Program-made: the position numbers and the translations under genes | Origin: Lojkania enalia | Taxonomy: Eukaryota > Ascomycota > Dothideomycetes > Pleosporales | Reading direction: 5' to 3' | Length of the DNA stretch: 64,000 nucleotides | Assembly (NCBI GenBank): GCA_010094045.1 | Contig: ML986608.1 | Span: forward strand, 55,686 to 119,685 | The notes under the pieces: generated by a model | What the model saw: only the letters and a program-made list of their open reading frames with translations | Database searches by the model: none | Told to the model about the DNA's origin: nothing | Shown: piece by piece, positions 35,060 through 47,538 of the stretch | Layout of the letters: every line of letters starts with the position of its first letter | Numbering within the stretch: the first letter of the stretch is position 1

Positions 35060-36352
35060 ATGACACTCGGCCAAGCCACGGAACCTCGAGGCATTCGAGA
35101 CAACAGCACACAATTCAAACATACCCTTGCGCAATCGCGAGAGACCGGCGGATTGCTACCACAGAATCAAGCAGATGGAATATCAGTAGCAGCAGAGGGA
35201 TCACCGTTTGCAAAATCATGGGCGCATTTTGTCGCAGGAGGGTACGTACAATCCCGCAGGATCCCTTGGGTACTAACTCACGTCTGCTCGGATACATTTG
35301 GCTGAGATTTTTTGTAGCTTGGGCGGCATGGCATCGGCAACATTGACGGCACCCCTAGACGTCCTCAAAACGCGATTGCAATCAACATACTATCAACAGC
35401 ATCTCGCGGCAGCTAGAGCCGCACGAGGACTCCCCCCAATCGAAAGCATGTCCCTACTCCGAAGCTCTATTCTACATATCCGCGAAACTGGAGAGATCCT
35501 TTGGCAGGTACCAAAGACCGAGGGCTGGCGGGCGCTATTTAAAGGACTAGGGCCGAACCTCATCGGAGTCGTACCGGCACGAGCAATAAACTTCTATACT
35601 TACGGAAATGGGAAGAGGATCATCAGCACATACCTCAATGATGGCAAAGAGGCTCCTTGGGTACATATGTGTGCGGCCGCATTTGCAGGCGTAGCCACTG
35701 GAACGGCCACAAATCCGATTTGGCTAGTGAAAACCCGATTGCAGTTGGACAAGAATATCCACGCTGATGGCAGAGGGCGTCAATACAAGAACGCTTTCGA
35801 TTGCACCATGCAGACGCTGCGAAAAGAGGGTATACCTGGGTTATACCGAGGATTGACCGCCAGTTACCTAGGGGTTACCGAGAGTACGTTGCAGTGGATG
35901 CTCTATGAACGGATGAAGGTCCATTTAGCATGGAGAGAGGAGAAGCTTGCGAAGAGTGGGAGAGAACCTACCTTTTGGGACCATACCGTATCATGGACGG
36001 GAAAGGTTTCTGCTGCTGGATTGGCAAAATTTGTTGCTGCGTTGATTACATATCCCCATGAGGTATGCATATCTTCTGTACCTATTTATACAACTAGGTA
36101 CAGGTGGAAAACTTGCTTACAACTCCCCTTTAGGTCGTGCGTACTCGATTGCGTCATGCACCGTCAGAGAATGGTCACCTCAAGTACACTGGACTTGTGC
36201 AGTGCTTTCGCACTGTATGGAAAGAGGAGGGCATGGTAGCATTGTACGGTGGTTTGGTTCCCCATATGCTCCGGGTGGTCCCAAGTGCTGCCATCATGTT
36301 CGGTACGTACGAAGGGGTGCTGAAACTGTTAGGTACAAGTAGTAATTTGTGA
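35060..36352 (+). CDS. rim2: mitochondrial carrier, Rim2-type pyrimidine nucleotide transporter
   Basis: Three exons: 35060..35241, 35318..36062, 36134..36352, phases consistent, 381 residues. It is an SLC25 carrier of six helices in three repeats. The carrier signatures are present: PLDVLKTRLQ, NPIWLVKTRLQ and, built across the last intron, YPHE joined to VVRTRLR. The segment LIGVVPARAINFYTYGNGKR and the long insert after repeat 1 (QSTYYQQHLAAARAARGLPP) are typical of Rim2 and its human relatives SLC25A33/36, which exchange pyrimidine nucleotides across the mitochondrial inner membrane and support mtDNA maintenance. The third motif starts with YPHE rather than P-x-D, as is usual in this subfamily. 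Substrate is inferred from the family. Confidence 0.9.
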
Positions 36353-36858
36353 TGCGCTGTACTTGCCTGACATTTTGGCGAGAATTCAATGAGCATTTGC
36401 ATCGATACGGCGTTTCTTGGGGAGCTTTCGAATTCGTCTGTTGCTCTACCTCTATTGATAATACCCACTCAACTTTTCATTCTACTTATGTATTTTATAT
36501 TGTAAAACTGCTGTACGGGTATATAGATATAAAAAAAGGACAGTGACTTATAGCAATATACTCATTATTTTCCGACTTCACTAGCACAAGGGAAATATAG
36601 ATCGACTGCACTCATACTTAACAACTAAATTGCATTACTTTCTTCGAGAATGTTTTACAGGAGAGGTGTATTGATTATTATACGTAGCAAGTACAATAGT
36701 TTTCCAGTGACGCTAATTATCAAATTAGGTATCCTGCGGACTATCGCGAGCACGTGACCGCAAAAAGGCTGTGGAACTTCCACCTCCAGCAATCCATATT
36801 CATTTGGACTGCAACGCTCCACCTACACTCTTGTCTTAGTTCCTTTTTAAGTAACGAA
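36353..36858. other. intergenic, no gene seen
   Basis: AT-rich spacer between the carrier and the mL45-like gene. An open frame from 36754 continues in frame into the next gene, but the ATG at 36859 fits a mitochondrial presequence better. Confidence 0.5.
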
Positions 36859-38137
36859 ATGTCAACACACCTACCACTACGGCTTCTACGGCTGCAATAT
36901 CGAGTCCGCGTCTTCGAGCAATTGCCTTTTCACTGCTCATTTTCCTCGACCGCGGCGCGTCTCAAGCAACGAACGGCGGATATTGAACAAACACGTATTG
37001 CGGCCAAACATCAAGCAAGCAAAGCCCCAAGTACACTCCAGGATGAGGCTTTACAGAGTATCAAAGGGTTGACTGATGATGTGGGATTGATGCCAGGTAC
37101 GCGATGCACTCAAATGCTGTCACGGTTGGGAATTTCTCGAGAGTTGTATGAGAGAATCAGGGAGTATGGCGACTAATTGTGCGGGATAGAAACCTTTATT
37201 CGACTTCCGTGGAATGAATTACCGAGTTTGTTTACATCGCCGAAAGAGCGCTTTTGGTATGAATGGACCTGGCTAAAGACAAGAGTGACAGATCGCTTTG
37301 GGTATGATGAATTTACTCTCTGTCCTTCTCGACTCAAGGTTGCTAATCATTACTTTACTATGCAGGCGCATGGTGTATAAGTGGCGCTTGAATCCCGGCG
37401 GCGCGAAGCCAGATATTCGTAGAAAGGGTTTGGTCGACATTGCCAAAGAGATGCATTACGAGGTTTACAACGCCTTTGCCAAGTATGTCTACTTCATCCT
37501 CCAGCGAGCACCCCTGACATCTTTATGCTATAGTAAGGACAACCGCAAGCTCGAGAAACTCTGCGTTTCAGGCATTTACGAACACTTCCAGCAACGCCGA
37601 TCCCAGATCCCTGCTGACACAGCCCTACAATGGGAAATCGTCGGTCTCGTGGATCAGTCGACGAAGGCAAAAGCAAGGTCATATAAAGGCGAGCGCAACC
37701 CACTGTACCACCTCGGCCTCGCCGGCACTCGAATTGTTTCGAACCGCGCTATGTCGATCCCGTTCCCCGGTTACGATGCCACCGGTCTGCGACAGGTTAT
37801 CGTCCGCGTACACACTCGACAACGCTTAACTATGACCCGAAAGACCGTTAGAAGGTCTCGACAGTCTGGAAGACAGGAAACATATTCGATTTCGTGGAAT
37901 CCAGATGGCGAGCCGCCAGAACGCATCCACGCAGATATTGTGGGACCCTTATCGTTTACCTTTGAGCGCGACATTGTTGAGTACGTGGTGCTGCAAAGAC
38001 GAGTCGTTAGAGGGGAGGCAGAAGAGTGGAAGGTTTGGGGTTTAACGGAACCATCTACTACACAGTCGATTGCAAAGGATAAGAAATATATTGAGGACAT
38101 GCGCCAGTATGAGGCAGAGAAGCCAGGGCTTCTATAA
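36859..38137 (+). CDS. mL45/Mba1-like mitochondrial protein (Tim44-like domain)
   Basis: Four exons: 36859..37096, 37190..37301, 37366..37482, 37534..38137, phases consistent, 356 residues. The N-terminus (MSTHLPLRLLRLQYRVRVFE) is a basic targeting sequence. The C-terminal two thirds carry a Tim44-like fold: KWRLNPGGAKPDIRRKGL, LVDIAKEMHYEVYNAFA, LEKLCVSGIYEHF and QWEIVGLVDQSTKAK. Mba1 and its mammalian counterpart mL45 anchor the mitochondrial ribosome to the inner membrane next to the Oxa1 insertase. The third intron (37483..37533, 51 nt) is a multiple of three and has no stop, so retention would insert 17 residues without changing the frame. Family assignment is good; ribosomal subunit versus membrane receptor cannot be separated here. 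Confidence 0.8.
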
Positions 38138-38677
38138 AAGCAATGCTATTTAACATTACTGCTGAAGGAAATATTTGTATTATAAACGATGTGGACTACC
38201 TGTGGACTCTACGTATGTACTTACATGTATGAATAGGTACATTTATAGAAATGGTCACGTCGTTGAACGCCATGTTCTGGACATTATTCCAATATGGTGA
38301 TTACTTCACAAAATGATATTATTCCAGAAAAACGACAAGCCACCATATCCATTGCTACCCGCAAGTGAATGTCCAATATCGTACTGACTCTAAAAGGAAT
38401 GTACCGCAGCCATCACTTTGGCGAAATAGCGGACGAACGGTCTCAGTATAATCCCTGTCCTAGACCCGTGAAGCATCATAGCAAGAATAGAGAAGAGAGT
38501 AATCTGCTGTTTAACCATGGAGCCGAGATGTATATCCAGCAGAAGAGTATCATCCATATACCTCCAGTTTCTTCGGCTCTCCCGAGGATCCATTCTAACT
38601 CCTCACACTTGACATGGGAGGTCTGCCCGGGGAAATATGTTTTGACCGAAGGCGGGAGTGGATGCGTGTTCAGGCGA
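38138..38677. other. convergent 3' flanks of mL45-like gene and eIF1
   Basis: 540 bp with no supported gene. A plus-strand frame at 38369..38728 overlaps the eIF1 3' end and has no recognised features. Confidence 0.5.
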
Positions 38678-39345
38678 CTAGAAGCCATGGACCTGAATAT
38701 AGAATCAGTCACCGTTATCCAAAGCTAGTGGACACATGCGACTCACCTTGATGTCCTTGGAGTCTAGGCCCAACCCTTCCTTCTTATCGACGAGAAATTC
38801 CTGAACGTCCTTGCGCTGGTCTCCCTGGAGCTGGATCACCTCGCCCATCTCCGTGTCATTGACAATAGTGCCATTGCAAGCGAATTTCTTCTTGATGACC
38901 TTGAGAATTTTCTTCTGATCGAACTTCTTGGGCAGCCCTTGCACGGTGGTCAACGTCTTACGACCATTGCGTTCTAGGGGAGGTTAGTAAGGGTGCGGCT
39001 TTAGGTAAAAGGAACTAGGTGCCCGATCCAGGAGACTTACGTTGAATACGAATGTGAATGTAGTTCTGCGACTGCTTGGTTTCGCCCGTATCCTCATCGG
39101 CCTCGGCGAAGGGGTCTGCAAGGCTAGATTAGCAATGGAGACTAATTCAATAGGAGAGGGCGGGAGATCGCGATAACGAGCAGAGCCCAGACGGCTGCGA
39201 ACGCTGCCAGTAATCTCCGAAAGGCGTCGACGCCTGCTAGACGCGAGCAGGCGTGGTGATGGGAGTGGTGTCACATGATGACAGATTTCGGGGCGTGTGC
39301 GGGGCGACGGGGCTCACCGAATGTCTTGAGATTCTCGATGGACAT
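38678..39345 (-). CDS. sui1: translation initiation factor eIF1 (SUI1)
   Basis: Four exons: 39345..39318, 39115..39041, 38973..38747, 38692..38678, 114 residues. eIF1 binds the 40S subunit and enforces start-codon choice. The sequence is nearly canonical: MSIENLKTF, DPFAEADEDTGETKQSQNYI, HIRIQQRNGRKTLTTVQGLP, KKILKVIKKKFACNGTI and GEVIQLQGDQRKDVQEFL. The last exon holds only 15 coding bases (VHGF and stop). Without it the protein would end in an unrelated 13-residue tail, so the split end is well supported. The first exon codes for just nine residues and one base. Confidence 0.96.
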
Positions 39346-40147
39346 AAACAGCTGCTTGTCCCAGGAACTTGGGGTAAGTCTGTTTGGGTGGGATGGAGGA
39401 GATGCGATCGGTGTGCCGCTGAGGATAGAATGTGGTGGGAGTGAAAGTGGTGGTGATCGTGGTCGTTGCTGCTGAGCAGTGGCGGGGTTGAGCGGGCGGG
39501 TGCTTCTTAAATGTGCGACGACAAGAGGATGGATGCAAGGAGTAGAAGGCGGGGAGCGAGCGCAGGCGCTTTTCACCAGCCCAGAGCCCAGAGCCCAGCG
39601 CACATGGACCGTGCCAGCCCTCGCCACACCTGCCAGCGCCCCCATCCCAGGGGCCACTCTTGCGGTCACGGCCTTGTGCCCAAGATAAGGGGACAGCGAT
39701 GGTAGAATCAGAGATCAAAATGCATTGCGAAAAATGGCCTTTTCGACATCTCGATGCGGTGCCTGTTGCGCAGTCTCGTCTTTCGGCCGTCTGCGTCGTG
39801 TGTCGTCTCGCACTCAATCATGTTTGGGGACACCCGTGTCACATCCCGCTACACCTTCTCACGACATCAAGTACTCCAGTTTTTTTTGGTGTCCACGCAT
39901 GTGAGCATGTCTATCCTTATCGCCCCATGTAACCGGGACCGGCAGTCTCTGCGATGCTGTGATGCACATAGATGCATGGACGGCTGTGGAGTCAAGGAAA
40001 GAGCGCCTAAGGCTTGCAAGACAAGAGCTCGAAAATACAATTACATATTTACTATCTACTCTTCATGATCTTACAAACGCATATAGACTGTAGCATGCTC
40101 ACCAGCGTGGCCCGTCTACCACCTAGCCCTGGCTGCTGTCGGCGCAA
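39346..40147. other. eIF1 leader region and asterix 3' flank
   Basis: 802 bp. The eIF1-proximal part (39346-39700) is rich in TC/CA runs on the coding strand, as in the long leaders of translation-factor genes. The many overlapping frames on both strands reflect this composition. No gene recognised. Confidence 0.5.
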
Positions 40148-40965
40148 TTATGACGAGGGAACGGCGGGGTGAGCTTCAGTGCTGGAGCCTGCTCCGGCGC
40201 GATTAGGTACCGGCGGAAGGAACAACGGCATATAGCCCTATAGAATGCATCATCATCAGTCACTGCGTCTTTTGATCAGGCCGAGAGGACGACTCACAAC
40301 AAGGAGCGACATGACTGGGAATTGGTTAGCCATTGTTTAGGAATATGGATACATATGGGAGCAGGGGCTGGCAGAACTTACAGGCCATGCCGACCGAGAA
40401 ATAGGCGGGTGTAGACGATGTCTGCTTCTGCTCTGGGGATTCAGCGAGCCATGACTGCAGAGCGAAGACCACAGCGACCCTATGGTGCTGTTTAGCAAAA
40501 TGCCTCTTAGGCCAGGAAGAAGCAGCCTCTTACCAGCCAACCATCCTATTCAGGCGCCGAGTCGTCAGTATCGTGGAACTGTTCAACGTTCTCCGCTTTC
40601 GGTGCGTCTCACTTGTTTCGAGTAAAGATCTAAGACATAATATCAGCGGTGCTACGACGGAAGTTGGAAGCGAGACCTACCGCAGCCATGGGCAGTGTAG
40701 AAGCCATTGTGCCTACACGCACAGCCTGTTAGAGTATTCCGAGCCGAATTCCAGAAGCGGGGGCGGGCGGCATACTCCCCATATCGCCATCTGACTTCTC
40801 TTTCGCGGGCTCGGCATAGGGGACAACTAGGTGAAGTCAGTGCACGTGACTAATCAGAGATCCATAGATGGATCCGGCCGGCCAAGGGTGAAAACCGCGA
40901 GGTCGAGACGGGGGAATGCACGACGTACTGAGGTCCGCCCGCCGCATATCCTTCTTCGATGCCAT
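40148..40965 (-). CDS. Asterix/WDR83OS family ER membrane protein (PAT complex)
   Basis: Eight exons: 40965..40929, 40826..40776, 40712..40681, 40629..40613, 40545..40534, 40479..40382, 40314..40298, 40237..40148. Phases agree throughout, giving 117 residues. The joined protein begins MASKKDMRRADLIVPYAEP and continues STMASTLPMAAIFTRNKMVG, WVAVVFALQSWLAESPEQKQ and TSSTPAYFSVGMAFMSLLVG, then YMPLFLPP. This is the signature of the Asterix family (formerly UPF0139). Its human member works with CCDC47 as an intramembrane chaperone for multipass proteins in the ER. Two hydrophobic stretches are visible, fewer than the usual three helices but matching the family core. Exons 4, 5 and 7 are only 17, 12 and 17 nt. 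None of the single-exon frames shows the protein, so automated prediction could easily miss it. Confidence 0.88.
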
Positions 40966-41850
40966 GACGAATGTTTCGTGGACGGTGCAACTGCCGCACA
41001 AAGGAGCCTGGGGCCGTCCTGGAGCTGGTCGGCGCGGGGAGGTCACGATCAATGGGGTGAGGTGGTGTTGGAGTGATGCGAGAGGCGGTGGTGGACAGTG
41101 CCAAGGCCCATGGATGCTGGATGGATGCGCTGGAAGAAATGTCACACAGAAGCGAAGGTGACCGGCCGCCAATCAGCACAGGGGCCGCGAAGCGCTCTTG
41201 CTGGATAATTATGGGCTGCCGAGCTGCGGGATCGTACTCGTACGTAGATTGAGAAGAGAGGACCCAGCCATATGCTCTATGTACACTATATGCTCCGCGT
41301 TACGCTGTTCCAAGCCTGCCTCGCTCGGGAAGTATGTACATGGACGGTGTGACCATGTTCTGCTCCACGAGTGCGGCGATATGGAACCCGTGCTACTAGT
41401 TGGCGCTACTTTATCAGATAGGTCCCAGATAGGACCACGGGTAGCCGGTATCTGGCGTAGCGTCGCCCGCGGGCGCAGGGTCTCAGAAGGACGGGGAGAC
41501 GGCTTTTGCGTGTTGGACAGTGCCTCCCAAGGCTCGGGCGCTCCACGCAAGTCCCGCTCGCCGGCTCATACGGCTGATCGCCGCACTCTTCTTCCCTGTC
41601 GTGCCCGATCCCTCTTAAGATAACCTTCATAACCCTCACCTCGCTATTCGTGGCGCTTTCTGCTTTCCTTGTACTACCCGGCACTTCCCCGTAGCCCTTC
41701 TCACCCTCGTCGCCGGCACCCACACCCAAAGCCTGCATGTTCTCGCCGCCGCGATCCTGATCGTACTCCTCCGCCCGGCCTCGCATTTCTCTCCCGCTCT
41801 CCTGCTCGTCTACCTACGCTCCCACCGACCATGATTCCGTTCTCGGTGCG
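40966..41850. other. divergent asterix/med12 upstream region
   Basis: 885 bp between divergent start codons, with a C/T-rich tract before the med12 ATG. Long frames on both strands here (for example 41406..41786 minus) are composition-driven and show no motifs. Confidence 0.5.
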
Positions 41851-44800
41851 ATGACTTCTCGTCCTGGCCCAGGGATTCCAGAACCTCTCCAGCAACGTGG
41901 GAGCGGAGGGCATGTACGCGTCCACTCTCGGCGGCCGTCGCGGCCGTCGAATATCCCTCAACATCTACCGCTACAGGATTGCATCGATCCTAACCTCGAG
42001 GCCGATCGACGGCCCACCGAGGAGACGCTGACCAAGCCTCGAGCCCCGACAAACACCAAGCCCAAGCTAGCACCGCTCGATGGCATTCAGATTGCCGCTC
42101 CCGAATCAACCAGGCCCCCACCTAGAGGGATGCCTCAGCTCTTTTTCAGCAACCTGGCAAACATCGCCTCGGATCCATGGCTCCAGTCGCCTCGCGGCCA
42201 GCCCGTCAATGCGGGCATGAACTTACCTGTGCCTCGAAGGCCGGGACCTTCTCCGGCCGGGGATGCTTCTCAACAACGCCGCCACATTCCCAGCTTCAGT
42301 ACCGCGAAGGTCGAGGCTTCGGCCAGACCGCTCTCAAGTGATGCATCAATACCTGCTGTTATCTTTCCTGGGGGAAGTATGGCTTACCATTCCCCTGGAC
42401 AAGGCTTTGCTGATCCCACAATTCTAGAGACAGCCGATCTTTTCCCGTGGACCGGCAACCACCCCGAGGACATCATGTCTGAGGCTCTGGTCAAGGCTGG
42501 GATTAGCAATAAGGCACAGATTATGAATGAAACAAACACAGCCCGGCCATCTTTATGGTCCAACCTGAAAAACAAATCAGGCCTATCTCAGCTATCCTCA
42601 CTGTTTGTTCAGGTTTTGGAAAAGAGACAATCGTGCGGACGTTTGACTGCCCCAAATGCGTTCAAACCTCCGCCTCGACTCACGCTAAGGGACTCAACAC
42701 GCGAGACTTGGCTCCATGATCTGGCAAACCCCACAGTTGGACTACGAAGACTAAGTCGTACCATACCCCACGGTATCACGGGCAAAGCGCTTCTTGAGCA
42801 ATGCTTGAACAAGAACATACCCATACCCAGAGCCTTGTGGTTAGCCAAGTGCGTTGGAATCAATGAAATGCGGTCTCATAAAAGGAAAGGCCAGGCTGGA
42901 ACGATTACATGGGTTAGAGGGTGGACAGGCTCAGTAGAACAGTTCCTTGAAAACACCATCTCCACTATAGGTCAGCAAGACTGGAAGCCCAGGATAACAT
43001 ATGCGTACGGAAATGATTGTACTCGTTGAAGAACTAGTACTGACTACCCCAGATTGCAACTGGCTACCCACTTATACAAGGAACACCTTCTTGAAGAGGA
43101 TCATTATCTCGATTGGGTCCTTAATAACCTCGAGACCTGCTCAGCAGAACGCCTATTCCTTTGGCTTTTGCTGGCCTCTGTCTATTGGAGAGATCTCACT
43201 TCTTCCCGCCGTCGAGGTAAACGTCTAGCTGACTCAGTGCTTATCCATGCCCAGAAAGTAAGATCATTTCGTCCTTTCATTGCGTCGTTAACGGGACCAT
43301 GCAGCTACGTCGACTCGAGGAAGAAGGCCAGGCCTCTCCAGTGCAAGATTTCTTTGAGAGCACAATTATTAAGCTCCTTGTTACGAGTCCTGTCTGTTTG
43401 CTGAATCCTAAAGTGTGGGACAAGTATTGGGCAAACCTTGATTATATCGTACAAAAACGCTCTCACCCGCAGTATAGCCACATTGTAGCGGATCTTAACC
43501 GAAGGAATAAGCGATTATCCCCTTCGGATCGAATGTTCAATACCACACAGGATAAGACTCGACGAATATTGCAATTACTGGATTCAATTAACTATAATGT
43601 TACTGTGTCCATCGAGCAACTCGCGACCGAGTGCATGGAACTGATGGCTGATCCGCGTAGCCTTATGTCTATGGTGCTCCAATGGGCCTCAACATTGTAC
43701 AGAGACGGTTCACATCGTGTTTACCTTACAACTCGATTGCTTCGCAGATGGAGCTCCTTAGGATTCGATATCGACGACGGCATTCTTTCACACCTTCGCG
43801 CAGTGGGCTCTAATACCGCTTATGAATCTCGTAATGTCTTTCGGATCATCGCGGAATTGGTTCGTTCGAAAACGTTTTCCATAGGAAAATATTTACAATG
43901 GCTTATTGCCACAGGCTCCGTAAATCAGTGCCAAGACTTCGATTCAGTAGGTACTTTAGCTATATCATCGCGATCCCTGGATTAACATGTATCATAGCCT
44001 TCAGCTTGGCCTCTACGTTTAATAACAGAGATCCCACTTACCGGCAATACTGAGCCAGTCTTAAATTTGAGGAGAACACTTCTACGAGGAACCAATTATT
44101 CTGCCGAAGCAGAAGAACAGCTGCTAGATGAAGCCGAGTGGGCGATTCAACGACAAGTACCAGGCTTATTCGACATGGACCTCTTCCCTGACCACCAAGC
44201 TTCGGTCGACACTCGAGCCCTCAGTACCACCGTCAAACTTGAATTAGGGGTCTGGTTGCGGTCACAGGTCGCATCGAATGTTACCATTATTGACCAGTAT
44301 GCTATTCTAATTTCGACGTAGATACAAGCTGATGATTTGATTGTAGTGTTCCAACAAAAGACCCATCCATTGAGGAGTCAGGCGCTGTGTGCATGATATC
44401 AGTTCAAGATTTTAACGTTGTCAGGTCATATCTGGAAGAATTTGACGATCTTTCAATCCTTGCGGACGTTGTCGGAATAGTCTGCACTTCTCTCGATTCA
44501 AATGTCCTCGCTTCTGCTGCTGACACAATAAACTTCAACTATAAAGCTTTCAGTGCAATTGGCGCATTCAAGTCCCTCTTCGAAAAAGTCACAATGAAAT
44601 ACATCACAATCAGGACCATCAAATTCCCAGAGAAGGAATTACTCCTTAGCCTTGCTGACCTCGCTCGCACCGCTCGGGTGGATGGAAAGCTCACGCAGCT
44701 GCTCGCCTATGACCTGAGCAGATATGAGCTCAAGAATTCTGTTGCTGCTTGTTCACCAGTTTCCGACAACATGGCAGACACCATGAGCACATTTATTGAT

Positions 44801-47006
44801 GCTGATGACGAGATTGATCGCATTCTCTCGAGCGGAACAAGCATTGACCAACAAATTATGACTCGAGTGTTCGCGAAAATAATGCTTAATCTGGAAGAGC
44901 ACTCTAGCAAAGGCTCTCTGCAACCCGAAAATCTTTCAGCCTGGTTCTGCCGATTGCGTAGCTTCGATGAAAATGCCTTCGAAAAGATCCTTACCGGGTG
45001 GCTAGAATCGGTACTCGTGAACCGTCGGATCCAAAGCTTTCTCAGGACTCTGCCTTCGCTGATCGCGTCGGGGTGTATAAGCATGTTCCAGTTTTTAGAC
45101 ATTTCCAAACGTTTCATATCCAAACGGAAATCCATCGATCCGAGTGGCACCTGCCAGATGAGCGTAGAAATATTAGAAGCAGTTCTTCCTTGGGATCCCA
45201 CATCCAAGTCTCCTGTCACGCAATATCACTACCGATACTGTCTCGAACAACAGAAGATTTATCAGGATCCAGAAGGACGCATTCTCCAAGTCGTCCAAGG
45301 AATGGTAGACACCTACTCGGCGCAGCTGTCATCATCTGTTAAAACACAAGTCACTACAATGTTGTGCAGCGACCGACTGCGTAAGCTAGTCAGATACTTT
45401 GCGATCCAAGACACTAAAATGTTGGCGGCATCATTGAGGATCGGAAAGCATTCCGTCCCAGATGAAACGCGGGCTAATATAAAGGTTCTTCTCGACGGTC
45501 TGCTTGACCCAGGCGATCATTCAAATTTGTGCCAAAAACCCTTAGAACAACAAATCTCAATTGTAGTCGAGTCCGCAAGCGTCTGGTCTCTTCCTTTTTG
45601 TCAGCTTGAGATACGGCAACTTTTTGCTATAGGCATGGCTTCTCCGGACGTATCAATTGATTCTATATCCGCAGCACTTCTTGACTCTATAAAACGGGCC
45701 GTTGAGAAGGATGAATCACCATGGTCAGATTTGGTTGTTGGCCTTGATGGAGATCTTAGAAACCAGGTGCGAATACTTGCTGGATTACAGAGGACTTTAT
45801 TAACACAAGCAGATTTGCGAACACGCAGAACGGGAGATACTTAATGCTTCGGCCTTTCTGAATAACAACGCAATCCTCGATTGCAATAGGAGCACCACAG
45901 AGGATGGTGCTTTCCTCCGTAAATACTTAATGGTTATTGATCTCGCTGCTTCTGATTCCATGAAGAATAGCCAGAATCAGGCGGTTCTGGCTCTTGTTGA
46001 GCGGCTCAAAGGGATGTCAGAGGCACTAGGACGACTATACGAGAAGTTCAAGCACAATACTCATGCAGGAGGTGTTACCGCCTCGGTGACGCTTCTTTGC
46101 ACGTGGTAAGCTCCAAATGCTCTGCTACTCTACAGCTCACTAAATATTCACAGGCTCAGTGCGCTTTTAAGACTCACTCTGATCCATGACTTAGTTCCAT
46201 CACAGAAATTGGGCCATCAACACCAGGCCCAGCTACTCTGGAGTCTTCGAGCGCTGTTCACTCATCCCCTTCTTCAGCTCTTTCCGTCCACTGCTGAGTA
46301 TGTTTTCGACGTAGCACTCTTTCTATCCGATTCTCTTTTAGATGATGTCCGCAGCCATCTTAGTAAGATAGCCTCTGGTAAAGCAGCCGACGATGATCGC
46401 TGCACGTTCATATTTGGCGTTGGTCCATCACAAGATGGTTGGCTTGCCTTAGCGAAGCCAGTCCCCGCTGTAAACGTCCAACAGGCTAGCTCCCCAGCAC
46501 AGCTGCAAGCGCAGCACCTCCATATCGCCCACTCAACGCAACAGAATCCAAGTCATCTATCACAAATGCCGGGTTTAGCCTCTATTCAGCGATCTTTAAA
46601 TCAGCAACACCAGCAACAACAGACGCATGCCCAAGGCCCACCTCGCGCTTACCCACAATATTCACAGCCACCCCAACATAACAAAATAATTCCTCAGATG
46701 CAACGAATGACTTCCAGTCCTCAACCGACTCAACACCAACAGCTCCAGCAAATGCAGCAAATGCAAGGACTAGCTCAACAACGAAATACACAATCTTCCC
46801 CTATGCAGCTACAACGGCAAGCCACATCGTCACCACAGCCTAGCGCTTCTACCGGGAAAGGAAGCCTTGGAAAACAGGAAAAGCCAGAAGCGAAAGTTCT
46901 TCCTTTTCCGCTACGCCGATGGGAAATATTGCCTGATAGTGGAGGGAACCCTCTCGCTAATGATACGGCAATAAGTTTGAGCCTTTTTGGGGCTAGAAAG
47001 GTATAG
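41851..47006 (+). CDS. srb8: Mediator kinase-module subunit Med12/Srb8
   Basis: Seven exons: 41851..43004, 43053..43257, 43305..43946, 43998..44296, 44347..45766, 45810..46105, 46154..47006, phases consistent, about 1622 residues. Med12 links Cdk8/cyclin C to Mediator and regulates RNA polymerase II transcription in the nucleus. The N-terminus is proline/arginine-rich and disordered. The Med12 domain (about residues 280-345) reads TWLHDLANPTVGLRRLSRTI, PHGITGKALLEQCLNKNIPI and PRALWLAKCVGINEMR. A long helical region follows (LYKEHLLEEDHYLDWVL, ERLFLWLLLASVYW and onward). The C-terminus is glutamine-rich (about 1500-1590), as in Srb8 orthologues. The stop lies about 100 bp before the AT-rich transposon block. 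Confidence 0.92.
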
Positions 47007-47538
47007 GGTGGGTATAAAGAGCCAGAAGTTCCAGAATTTGGCTTTCTTTATATAATGACTTTCCGTTTCACATTTCTATTTCACGCTTGTCAAGCGCTTT
47101 AGCGGTAGCATTTGCGGGTCGCACATCTGGCGTTTTAAAGAATATAAACTAAGGAAGTAGGGTTTATAAATTGTTTTTAATATAAAAAAGAGTACTTACT
47201 TTTTATACTAGATATATTAGAGAAGAGTAATATTTAGTATATAAATTATAAGATAATATAAAATATTTAAAATTAGTATATTATTAGAAATAGTTAATAG
47301 AACTATTATAATAATATATCTTATAAGCGGGCGGTCTATATAAGTAAGTAGTTTATTCTATTAAATTTTTTAACCTTTATATAATATATTCTACTATTAA
47401 AACGGCTATTCTATTAAAATAGCTACTTTTATCTAGTATTATAAATACTATAATATAAAGTACTATTAAGTAAGTTATTCTATTAAATAAACTAAAATTT
47501 CTTAGTAGTAAATATAATAACTATAATATATAATATAC

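Noticed and set aside
41406..41786. Long frames on both strands upstream of med12
   Set aside because: GC-rich leader region with low-complexity translations in all frames; no conserved feature.
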